From assembly GCA_009602725.1 (NCBI GenBank), contig WELB01000162.1:110575-121506 (forward strand): a stretch of 10,932 nucleotides of DNA, read 5' to 3'. Position 1 is the first letter of the stretch; each line of letters starts with the position of its first letter. The notes below the pieces were generated by a model. The model did no database searches. It saw nothing but the letters and a program-made list of their open reading frames with translations, and was not told the DNA's origin. Origin of the DNA: Spirogloea muscicola (taxonomy: Eukaryota; Streptophyta; Zygnematophyceae; Spirogloeales; Spirogloeaceae). The position numbers and the translations under genes are program-made. Positions 1 to 9,584 of this stretch are shown here, in pieces.

Positions 1-38
<38 letters not shown>
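1..38. repeat. Homopolymer T run (38 nt) at the window edge
   Basis: Thirty-eight consecutive T bases are followed at once by GC-rich sequence that reads as SEH1 coding sequence. No telomere-type unit (for example TTTAGGG) is present. A run this pure at a sequence edge, directly against an exon and with no AG acceptor between them, fits an assembly or sequencing artefact better than a natural intron. An intronic polypyrimidine tract cannot be excluded. Confidence 0.95.
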
Positions 39-1964
39 CGCCTCGCGCGGGCGCCGCCCGCGTTCGGCGCCGCGGTCGCCGCCTGCGCCTCGCCCGCCGC
101 GCTCGCCATCTACCTCCCCACGCGGCAAGGTCCGCCGCCGTCGAGCCCCGTTTGTTGGCGCGGCCCGGCTGCGCTCCGCGCCTCTTCAAGCCTCGTTGCC
201 GCGAAGCCGAGCTCGGGACTGTGCCTCCGGCTGCCGCAGCCGATGGCGGCGAGCACTGGAGCGAGTGCGCGCGCTTGACCGGCGACGGCTCCGACGACGG
301 CCCCGTGCTCGACTTCCGGTTCCACGCTGCGCCCAAGGGCCTCCGGCTGGTGAGCACACGGGCGTCCTGGAGATCCCCTTGTGGCTTTCCACGCCGATCT
401 CGACAGGCCTTCACCAGAGTCTCGGTCGCATTGCCGCCGCCGAGGGGGTGCAATGCCCGCGTCTCGTGCGACGCTGTCGGCGCTGCTGTGAGGCAGCTGG
501 AATGGCCTGAGGTCGGGATAGTGAAGCGAAGCTCGCCAGTCGCTTTGTCTTGAGGTTCTTGACTCTTGGCGTTGACCGGGGGGGCAGGTTGCAGCGCTCG
601 GGAGTGGATGGGTGAAGGTCTTTGCTTCACTCGATCCGCTTGACCTCAGTCAGTGGGAGCTTCAGGTGATCTTATGTCCATTACATCATCACGGGTCTCC
701 TGACGGCTGCGTCGGCAGCTGCGCGTTGTTGTCTTAGTCCTGCTTATCTAGCATCACAGTACATTATATGCCATTAGCATTCCTTGTCCAAGCCTGCAAA
801 TACGATGAGCTCGCTGACCTGCTTCTATCTGGGACCTGAGCTCAGGACTGATAGACTGATCTTGGACAGTGAAAGCATATAACTAACCCCTCGTGACATA
901 TCCTACATTGTTGGGTGGTCCAACAGTCGCAGTTCCACCTCTTCCCGAGCGAGCGGCTGAGCAGGAGAAAGTCCTCATGCTCTACTCTCCAGCTGTCCAT
1001 AAAGCCCGACCTTGGCCAGCCGTTGGCACTGGCAATCGGCGGTCAGCGTAGCCAGGCAGACTGCGCTTTTGCAGAGGTACACATTTTATGCCACAGCACC
1101 TTGAGGAGGCTACCACTGGCATTGATTTGTAGGGGTAACAAAGTAATGATAGCAGATGCAAATATTGTGTTGGATGTGGCTGCAATCACTTGTGCCAAGA
1201 GCCGCTCTTTATGTCGCAGGTGTGGGCGTATAGTGAGCAGCTCAACCTGTGGAGCACTATTGTTGCGCTGAGTGCTCAAGGGGAGCCCAGCTCAAGCCTC
1301 CAGGATGTGGCCTGGGCCCCAAATATGGGCAGGTGAATCATTTCCAGCTTCTTGACATCTCATGCAGCAGCCCTGCATGCATCCAGCTCTGGTGAGAGCG
1401 ATGTGTGTCCAAATGCTGTCCAAGTGGACGAAGTCAGTCATATTGCCTCACTGACTGACGAGGTCGCGTAGCTATTTCTGCTGCAACTCCATGCTTGCTG
1501 TACACACAGAGCTGCAGTTCATCGGAGCAGAGCAACTGTCATGGAGCTTGAGATTTTTTCACTTGCTTATGTAAGAATTCGAGCTTCTGATTGCAGGCCC
1601 TACGAGCTTATAGCAACTGCAAGTGGCAAAGCTGTCTGCATCTGGCAGCTGGACAGTGCGGAACAAGAGTCGCCTGGTCGGCTGGCAGCAAAGAGAGTCG
1701 CAGAAATTGAAGATCACCGGGGAGAGGTCAGCCAATATTTGCTGCAATGGCTGCTGACAAGTGATCCTGCCAGGCTGCTGATCGCAGCTGTGGCTGCAAA
1801 GCCTGAGCTCAGGCATCTGCCTGTCATCCTGGTTGTAGGTTTCACAAGTGGATTGGGACATGACCGGGAGCACGCTGATGTCCGTTAGCTGCAGAGAGGT
1901 GAAGCTGTGGCGAGCAAATCACGCAGGCAGTTGGTGCCTACAAGCCATGGTTGTTGCTAAGTAG
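39..1964 (+). CDS. SEH1: Nucleoporin SEH1 (WD40 protein of the nuclear pore Y-complex), 5'-partial, seven exons
   Basis: SEH1 is a WD40 beta-propeller protein of the Nup107-160 (Y) complex at the nuclear pore; in many eukaryotes it also serves the SEA/GATOR complex. Proposed exons are 39-129, 240-349, 588-665, 927-1076, 1220-1332, 1597-1726 and 1839-1964, with all phases matching and a TAG stop at 1962-1964. From memory of plant SEH1, these pieces match in order: GPVLDFRFHAAPKGLRL (exon 2), VAALGSGWVKVF and SQWELQ (exon 3), LQDVAWAPNMGR joined to PYELIATASGKAVCIWQL (exons 5-6), and VDWDMTG followed by VKLWRANHAGSW (exon 7). Exon 4 starts after a CAACAG acceptor with an ACTAAC branch-point-like motif upstream. 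About 265 residues are visible against roughly 320 in plants, so about 60 N-terminal residues (first blade) lie outside. The first intron (130-239) is the weakest part: its donor is GTCCGC and it is as GC-rich as the exons. The last blade reads SVSCREVKLW where homologues have an S-x-D-G turn, a mild divergence. The family call is firm; exact ends are less so. Confidence 0.86.
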
Positions 1965-2890
1965 GAGCTCGATGAAAGTCAGTCTTCTGTTGACATCTGC
2001 TATCCTGCCCTTGTGGAGGCTGACGTCTATGTACAGGACAGTGCACTCTTGCAAAGGTCATGGCATGTTCGGGTGTAAAATCTGTAGGGCAGGTTCTCTG
2101 ATAGTGCCAATCTCTTTGCTTCCAGCAACAAACAAGCGAGAGCCTTTCGGAACAGCTCGCACTCTCATTCTTTAGGCTTATGCTTCTATTCAGTTGGACA
2201 TGACCGAGGCCGCTGAAGAAAGCAATGGCCTTTTCCATAAATGCAATTGCTTGAGGTCCATGTGGCTATGAAGAGCTGGTGCTATGCAATGGGGATGGTT
2301 TGTAATAAACGGTCTGTCTCTACAGCATTCGTGCCCATGGAAAGGCTCTTTGCCACAACTGATGGTATCGGATGGAGACAAACATCGGTTCCGGAATGCA
2401 GATAGACCCTACCAAATAAAGCTTCTCAAGCATGACTTGGCAAGTACCCCTTGTAATAAGTGAAGAAGCAACAACAAAGAAAGTTTAGCCGTTGTTGGAA
2501 AGGGTGGTAAAGTAGCGCAGATTGAGGACGTGCTCATGGCAGACGATTGATAGGCCTGTGAGCCTGCTAGCGCTTGATTGTGACTTACTTCGTCCTGATC
2601 TACTGAGACCTCTTCTAGCCCTGGGACGTAGCATCATGACCCAATAAGGTTGTCAAGGTGGTCAGACTGGGCCTCAGGTGCAAGGGGGTACGGCACTGAT
2701 AGATCTTGCAGTACACACCAAGGCTGCACGGCAATGTGATACTTGTGTGAGTCACTCCTTGGTAGTCAGTCGGTTGTACTTGAGCACCCAAGTTGTAATT
2801 TGCACTCGCAAGTCAGAAAGCTCAATTGAAAAGCGAGACCTGGATGCAATTCACAGCCATCGCCTGTGCTGGAAGTGCCTTTCTCTCTCT
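1965..2890. other. Stretch without a recognised gene, downstream of SEH1
   Basis: No reading frame here gave a protein I recognise, and short ORFs on both strands look like chance. Base composition is lower in GC than the flanking exons, as for UTR, intergenic or intron sequence. The early part should include the SEH1 3' UTR. TGTAA pentamers occur at 2074-2078, 2301-2305 and 2452-2456. A stretch near 2650-2692, after an AATAAG acceptor-like site, is open for 13 codons but shows no family signature. Confidence 0.5.
2074..2078 (+). terminator. Candidate polyadenylation signal TGTAA for SEH1
   Basis: TGTAA is the common poly(A) signal of chlorophyte algae. This copy lies about 110 nt after the proposed SEH1 stop codon. 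The pentamer is short and occurs by chance roughly once per kilobase, and two more copies follow at 2301 and 2452, so the assignment is weak. Confidence 0.25.
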
Positions 2891-3398
2891 GATTCCAGAA
2901 CGCCGACACCGTAGCACAAGTGTCAGCAGGTGTCCTCATCATGATTGCGTGCAGTTGCGCAGCAGCTGCAAGGAGCCCTGCGGCTGATGATGGCCACGCA
3001 GCGGCAGGGTGCCGAAGGGTGCTGCCCCTTTGCCGCGTGCTCCGCGTGGGAACCTTAGAAGAATTACTGCGTCAATTTGTGGCAGGTATTCAAGTAGCAG
3101 TAAATTACCCCGAGCACACGGGTCCGTGTCGCAGCCTGGACTGCAGCTTTGGGCGCCGCACGTGGCCACCGATCTGATCGCTGCAACTATGAGAGCTCAG
3201 CGTCTGATCTGCATCGCACCTCGGCAACGTGCCTAATTGCATGACTCCACACCAAGAAGTGGTGATAGGTGGCAGACGCCCATCAGCTCCGGCGGTCCGT
3301 CTGCTGCAGCAAGTAGCGTTGTTGGAACTGAGAGCGCACGCAAAGACAATGAGGAGGTTAACGTGGGCGACCCTGCCGCGAGCCTCAACCCGCCATAG
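2891..3398 (+). other. Exon-like patches of an unidentified gene
   Basis: Three stretches look protein-coding but could not be joined with confidence. After a strong polypyrimidine acceptor near 2898, one frame runs through NADTVAQVSA. From 2955 another frame gives a helix-like AQQLQGALRLMMATQRQG. An exon-like piece from 3135 (after GTCGCAG) gives PGLQLWAPHVATDLIAATMR. A last piece from 3276 (after GGTGGCAG) gives a Ser/Gly/Ala-rich tail with SARKDNEEVNV, ending in TAG at 3396-3398. Several joins would need introns of about 25 nt or weak donors, so at least some pieces are coincidental. It could be a separate small gene, a 5' part of the PhyH-like gene, or noise. I recognise no family. Confidence 0.22.
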
Positions 3399-3696
3399 CT
3401 CGTGCTCCTTGCGGTGGTGCAATCTGGCAGTACCTGTGGCTACAAGGAGGTTCAAATGGCGACTGCGCTCGCTGCAGGTTGCATACCTCGTGAACCTCGG
3501 CAAAGCGCAGCTAGCAAATGCTTGCTCCAAGGGTGCACGGTGCTTTATTGATTTGCCAAGCTGTGTTGCCTTATCACATGCCGTGTTCACAAAATTGCAT
3601 TGGCAGCCCGCGGCGCACTTCAGCTTGGCATGCAAGCAGGCGCGCTGAGCGACCTCGTCTTGGCCGTGGCTTAAGCAAGCCGCGGCATGTCACACA
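3399..3696. other. Spacer upstream of the PhyH-like gene, nothing identified
   Basis: No gene is supported. Forward frames stay open for parts of this interval (for example 3229-3648) but with no recognisable motif and no clear exon pattern. This may be promoter or 5' UTR of the next gene; no TATA-like element stands out. Confidence 0.4.
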
Positions 3697-5449
3697 ATGT
3701 TGACGTGCTCGGTGGGTGACCTGGCTGCAGTGCTGCAAAGCCCGCTTGTGAAAGCGCCAGCTGCCTTGGCACTGGTGACTGCGTCACCAGGCGCCATGCA
3801 GAGACCACCTATTGTAGTCCCTGGAGGCTGCCCACAGCTTGCTTCGGTGAAGGTTATGGGCAGATGGGGGTTGCCACCAAGGTGCAGCGCTTGCAGCCGC
3901 CGTCAAGCGCCCCCGAGCTGGAGGACTGCTGGCACTTGCTCGTCGAGACAGCCCATTGCCTGGCTCACCATCCATGGAGCAGCAACCTGGACAGAGTCGA
4001 CCGGAACCAACGACGGCAGAGCCGGAGGCCTCCCTCCAGACGCTCTGCGGCAGGTCTACGAGGACGGATACTGCATACTGCATCTTGCAGGTAAATGACT
4101 TGCGTGTAATGGAAATAACAGAAGGCCAAAGTGGCCAAGTACAATGGCAAGCACATCTGATGACGTACATTACATTCATTGACATTACATTGCATTAGTT
4201 GACCTATTCAGTAAGCACGGGTCTTGCAGGGAGTGTGACTCCTCACGCTGCCAGGTCGCTTCATAGAAGCCGACTGCAGGCCACGGTGCAGGCGCAGCAA
4301 CCACTGGCTGTACCGGCAGCGCAGAGCCCAGGTCCGACCACGAGCTCTGCAGAGCTTCTCCAGAGGACCGTGTCTCAAGCTGCGGCGCTGGTCTTCGGCC
4401 AGCCGGTGCAGCTGGCCCTTGCCATGAGCCTCGAGTGCCTGCCGGGCGCTGGCTGCACCGATGGTGCTGCGTCACCGGATCCCGGGTGGGACCAGAAGTG
4501 GCAGGTCTTAGCACAGCCATGTCGCCCGAGCGGCTGTGCTTGAATGCAATGAGATTGCTGCGAGGAAAGCAACGCAGACAGCTCTGTCTTCGTGGTCTGC
4601 TAGTCTTTCTTGCTATCATTTGCTATCAGCAGTAAGCAGACGGACTGCGAAGAGGGCCCCAACTTGGTCAGACTGAGATATATATATAGATTGTTGCACC
4701 ACTGGCGCTAATCCATGCTCCAGCTGGGACGACAGTTTGCAGCCCTTGACACTGTGCTGGGTGCAATGCCAGAGTAATGCAACAGGGGCGACATGGCCGG
4801 CATTTGACAAGGACCAATCTACAGCCAGGCTCATCGTTGCGGGTGCAAGTCAAACTGCAGCAATGATGAAGTGCATCACATTTGTAGTTAGGTGCAAAGC
4901 TGCAGCTTTACCTGCCAATGTAAACCTGTAGCCAAATGTTGGCTAGAGGAGCTCAAGCTCATCCATCTTGCTCATGGTTGTGCAGCAGGTGGCGATCTGA
5001 CACTGCCCATGCATGGGGGCGTTGTGGTGGCCCCACGCAGCCACTGGCTTGCACACGACTGCTTCAAAGCTTGGCAGCATGGATCCAAGATCGCATCGGT
5101 TGACAGTCTCAGTGCCTCAGAGTACCCTTTAGCTGCACCTGTTCAGGTCATTTGAGTACAAAGTCGTGAACGCAATCTCAAACAATTCTGCAAAGACAAA
5201 TCCGCTGTGGCCCATGACATGCTATGCCGGTTTACGCAGGTTCTCGCAGTGTATTTGATATGATGGTTGCTACTTCTTAAGTTCGTCATCAGTGATTCTG
5301 ATTACTGGCAGATTCCATTGGCAGCTGGGGACGCACTCCTGATGCATCCGTGGCTCGCATGGATGCTGGCACCAAACACTGGTCCGTCAAGCTCCGCAGT
5401 GGTTACATTTGAGCTCCGTGCAGAGTTGGCATCGACATTGCCAGGGTAG
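3697..5449 (+). CDS. Phytanoyl-CoA dioxygenase (PhyH)-like protein, probable pseudoenzyme, five exons
   Basis: PhyH-family proteins are Fe(II)/2-oxoglutarate-dependent oxygenases with a double-stranded beta-helix and an HxD...H iron triad plus a 2-oxoglutarate-binding Arg. Proposed exons are 3697-4090, 4230-4504, 4736-4760, 4989-5146 and 5312-5449, all phase-consistent, with a TAG stop at 5447-5449. Exon 1 ends in the typical family opening LPPDALRQVYEDGYCILHLAG. Exon 4 carries GGVVVAPRSHWLAHDCFKAW, matching the family's VVxPGSHK segment, and exon 5 carries AGDALLMHPWLAWMLAPN. The catalytic positions are altered. In exon 5 the His of the LxH-G motif is Trp (codon 5360-5362), and the Arg about 11 residues later is replaced within the run PSSSAVVTFEL. 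The only HxD-like spot is GWDQKW at 4484-4501. The 5' end is uncertain: frame 0 between about 3730 and 4010 is also coding-like (PELEDCWHLLVETAHCLAHH), so extra introns may exist there. The 25-nt exon 3 is tentative. Fold assignment is good; activity is doubtful. Confidence 0.7.
4168..4196 (+). repeat. Short CATT/ACATT simple repeat in an intron
   Basis: The stretch repeats ACATTACATT, with imperfect CATTCATTGACATTACATTGCATT units, inside the first proposed intron of the PhyH-like gene (4091-4229). It looks like a small degenerate microsatellite and I see no function. Confidence 0.6.
4678..4688 (+). repeat. AT dinucleotide run
   Basis: This is an 11-nt alternating AT run in the proposed third gap of the PhyH-like gene (4505-4735). 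Its position inside an intron, between phase-matched exons, argues against it being a TATA box. Confidence 0.6.
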
Positions 5450-5675
5450 GGCGATCCTTCTTGTGAAAATGGAGCACAGAATGCTGGGTCATTATGCTTT
5501 GATTGGAGTGCTTGGACCAGTAGTCACTAGCTTGGTCTCAAAGCTGTCCAGCTTCTGTTTCCAATCAGACTATCTTCTTCCTTCTCTACTTTCTTTTCTT
5601 TTTATGCATATTCTATCAAGTAACTTGATTGCTTGTTGGAGCTGCCTATGCAGCTCCGAGTCAATCTTGGACCGA
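5450..5675. other. Spacer between the PhyH-like gene and the next gene
   Basis: This stretch is pyrimidine-rich around 5570-5605 and holds no recognised coding sequence, although one frame is open throughout. It may be an ordinary intergenic gap with 3' and 5' UTRs. Alternatively it is an intron: the stop context CCAGGGTAGGG contains a donor-like GTAGGG, and a CTATGCAG acceptor lies at 5646-5653. Confidence 0.45.
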
Positions 5676-7294
5676 ATGTGGCGAGCCTGGCCCCAGCTGT
5701 TGGAGGCCATTGAAGACAGCAGCACATATCCAGCAGGCGCCTCCACAAAAGTTGGGGCTGCATTTTGGGAAGCCGAGGGGCCAGGTCGTGCAACACATGC
5801 TCGGCCTGGCGATTGTACACCTGCGAACATGCCATCCTGCTGGTCACGCGTTCATCAGAATGACTTGCTGGCTTGGACACTGCGCCGGGATGTGGAGCAG
5901 CTTGTCCTCGGTAATCAGCAGCATGCACTTTTCGAAACTGGGCCTTGTCCAGCTTCCAAGAGTGTCATAGAAGCGTCCGTGAGGCCTCCGGGATTATGAT
6001 GCATCATCAGTTGTGGTCCTTGTAGAGGAGCAGTGGACGGACGCGCTCAATCGGCTCCGCAGGCTCGTGGGTATACGTAGCAAGAGCCTTTGGACCTATT
6101 TGCAGGTGAGGCTGCTGGGTCATATTGCTGCAAGCAAAGGTGATGCTTTCAAAGGTCATACTTTCGCGTTTCCTGTGTTTATTCTAGACTATACAGAGCC
6201 TTCTTGGACATGCTATGCGAACATGGTGTCATGCTTCAGTCTGGAGGCATAGAGCATTATGATGTATGTCACTGCAAGTCAAGCTCAACTTGGGGGTCCT
6301 TGACCTGCGGCGTGGATGGGTGGGGCAGGCCGGCATGTGCAGTCTCAAGAGTGCGCCGCGTGGCCAGCTGCATGGACGCGCCGGTCGCAAGTGCCTCCTG
6401 GAGGACGGCGAGCGCTTCCTCCTGCAGGCGCTGGACGTGAGCCTTGACCTTGATGCAAAGCTGCCGCTTCAGCCTCAAGCCCTGACAACTGCAGGCTTGC
6501 TCAGAGTGCTTATGGTGGAGGGTGCAGCTTGCGCCTGGATGGCCACCAACATATGCAGTGCTTGCCAGGATACTCGTTGCCATGGTAATAATTACTGTCG
6601 CTTAGTGCAGGTAGCTGCAAATATGCAGCTGCTCTTGAATGATTTTCTTAGAATTTTGAGACTGCACTGCTGTATATGTAACTGATAGTGATTTCTCTGG
6701 GCAACAGCAGGTCTTAATCTACCTGATGCTGCTGTTTGTGGAAGAGAGAACTCCTTACGTGTAGCCCATACTGCTACCTTTTCCATGTGACTGCGGGCTT
6801 AATGGCTAGGCCCTAAAAGACAATGGCAACCTCCACAGGGGCGAGGGCGGGAGCAAGAAGTGCCTGCAATGGTATACCAGTTGCTGCGTACGCCTGACCT
6901 GCGCAGCCTGTGCAGCACACAATCCGAAGCACTAGCAGCCGTTGCTGACATTGTGCAGGTGATCTTACACTGCCCTGCACGAGCAAATCTCGTTGGTGCT
7001 GGCAAAACTGTTGCCAGCTGAGTAACTTAAAACGGAGCAGCTAGTGGATTTCAATAAAGGATAATCAACATCAGAGATATTCAATCTCTAGCTCGTCTAG
7101 GCATCGCTTCATGCCATGCATGCTTGGTAGGATGCTCATGCACGAGCACTTGGCGTTGGCAGTGCGTGTTTGCACTGCATGAGGACGGATCCGGTGATGC
7201 GAGGTGGCAAGACGAGCTAGGCCAGCTTGCAGTGGAACTCGAGGCGTGCGTGCCAGAGGCCGCTGCGGCTGCCACTCAAGCCCGGCAGGTGTAA
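5676..7294 (+). CDS. Unrecognised mostly helical protein, multi-exon
   Basis: I do not recognise the family. Proposed exons are 5676-5910 (ATG at 5676; the stretch 5859-5910 is best supported), 6026-6070, 6199-6263, 6329-6436, 6711-6758, 6839-6958 and 7163-7294, with TAA at 7292-7294. Phases match at every junction. In order, the sequence shows MWRAWPQLLEAIED, NDLLAWTLRRDVEQLVL, EEQWTDALNRLRRLV, FLDMLCEHGVMLQSGGIEHY, KCLLEDGERFLLQALD, VLIYLMLLFVEERTPY, PAMVYQLLRTPDLRSLC, SEALAAVADIVQCVFALHED and QDELGQLAVELEACVP. This is a run of amphipathic helices ending in an Ala-rich tail, reminiscent of an alpha-solenoid or helical scaffold protein, but no named family is claimed. The 6199 exon uses a tandem acceptor (ACAGAG). 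An alternative at 6223-6282 would instead give VKLNLGVLDLRRGW upstream of 6329. The start is uncertain, and read-through from the preceding gene is possible. Confidence 0.55.
7290..7294 (+). terminator. TGTAA overlapping the stop codon of the helical-protein gene
   Basis: The final codons GTG TAA create the chlorophyte poly(A) pentamer TGTAA exactly at the stop. If it works as a signal, the 3' UTR would be almost nil. I saw no better copy between here and the end of the convergent gene, but chance is a sufficient explanation. Confidence 0.15.
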
Positions 7295-7674
7295 CCGGCA
7301 TGAGGCCGATGCCTGCTGCACCGCCACAATGCACTGCACCATACCTACAGGTCGTCGATGCATAGTCTCGATGCTCCACCCAAAGACAATGTGGCTGACA
7401 GCCATTAGCACATACTTAGACTGAGTTATCATCTTGCTCATTGCCAGCAGCTCTTGCAACGACCTCGAGCAGTCAGTTAGCAATTGGTGAACACCAAGTG
7501 CGCTGCATTGCGCACGAGTCGTCAGGGAAATGGCTAAGCGGCACAGTTGGGCACGCTGGACAGTGCTTGGAATCACAAACATCTGAAACCAACTCCCCAC
7601 AGAGTCTGCACATCGGGGCTGGTCAGCATTGTCTGAGTATAAGACTCGCATCCCACAGTCCACCTATGCAGTGC
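7295..7674. other. Spacer between convergent genes
   Basis: This gap lies between the TAA of the forward helical-protein gene and the stop codon of the reverse dihydrolipoamide dehydrogenase gene, so it must hold both 3' UTRs. No TGTAA signal is visible for the reverse gene. No RNA gene, repeat or conserved ORF was recognised; long forward ORFs extending from here into 8439 are antisense shadows. Confidence 0.6.
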
Positions 7675-9285
<1,611 letters not shown>

Positions 9286-9383
9286 CTGCAGGCGGCAGCG
9301 GCAACAGCGGGACGAGCCTCAGCGCCTCTCTCACGGCGAGCTCGACAGCCTTGACAGTCGCCAGCTGCGGGTGCTGTCGCCGC

Positions 9384-9413
9384 CGACGGCGACGGCAACG
9401 GCGACGGAAACGG
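9384..9413 (+). repeat. Degenerate hexamer repeat (CGACGG / CGGCAA type)
   Basis: About five imperfect six-base units of the form GGCGAC, GGCAAC and GGAAAC are in tandem. The periodicity of six leaves long reading frames open on both strands, which produces spurious Arg/Thr-rich ORFs. Confidence 0.6.
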
Positions 9414-9462
9414 CAGCTGAGACATGCTGGCGTTAAACCTAGCAGCGGCTGCCAGAGACGTC

Positions 9463-9483
9463 CGGCAGCAGCGGCGGCGGCAG

Positions 9484-9514
<31 letters not shown>

Positions 9515-9517
9515 GCG
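9463..9517 (+). repeat. CGG trinucleotide repeat with CAG and GTG interruptions
   Basis: Roughly eighteen triplets, mostly CGG/GCG, are interrupted by CAG, AGC and GTG. On the minus strand one frame is a run of alanines. Such tracts are prone to slippage and to assembly collapse. Its place between two divergent genes, beside a missing exon, matters more than any coding meaning. Confidence 0.8.
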
Positions 9518-9584
9518 TCGATTCGGCGGGAAGGCAGCTCGGAAGGTAGCTTGCACTGGAGCTTGCCGTCCCGCCGCTGCGAGG

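Larger units (their letters stand above)
9286..9584. other. GC-rich repeat-bearing stretch where E3's first exon is expected
   Basis: Read on the minus strand this is the sequence immediately upstream of the first visible E3 exon, and it ends in a usable acceptor (CTGCAG at 9291-9286). None of its three minus frames contains a GxGxxG flavin motif or a CxxxxC pair; they give Arg- or Ala-rich low-complexity strings. It holds CGACGG-type and CGG-type repeats. It could be intron, a shared upstream region for the forward gene, or a collapsed or misjoined assembly segment. Confidence 0.6.

Noticed and set aside
1-38. Telomere at the left edge
   Set aside because: No TTTAGGG- or TTTTAGGG-like units; only T.
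3105-3635. Minus-strand 176-codon ORF
   Set aside because: No domain, no neighbouring phase-matched exons, and overlap with forward patches of better protein character; most likely chance openness.
4678-4688. TATA box
   Set aside because: The AT run lies between phase-matched exons of the PhyH-like gene and no gene start follows it.
6264-6278. Fifteen-nt GT...AAG micro-intron joining two good frames
   Set aside because: It is far shorter than any intron expected in green algae; longer phase-compatible introns explain the same exons.
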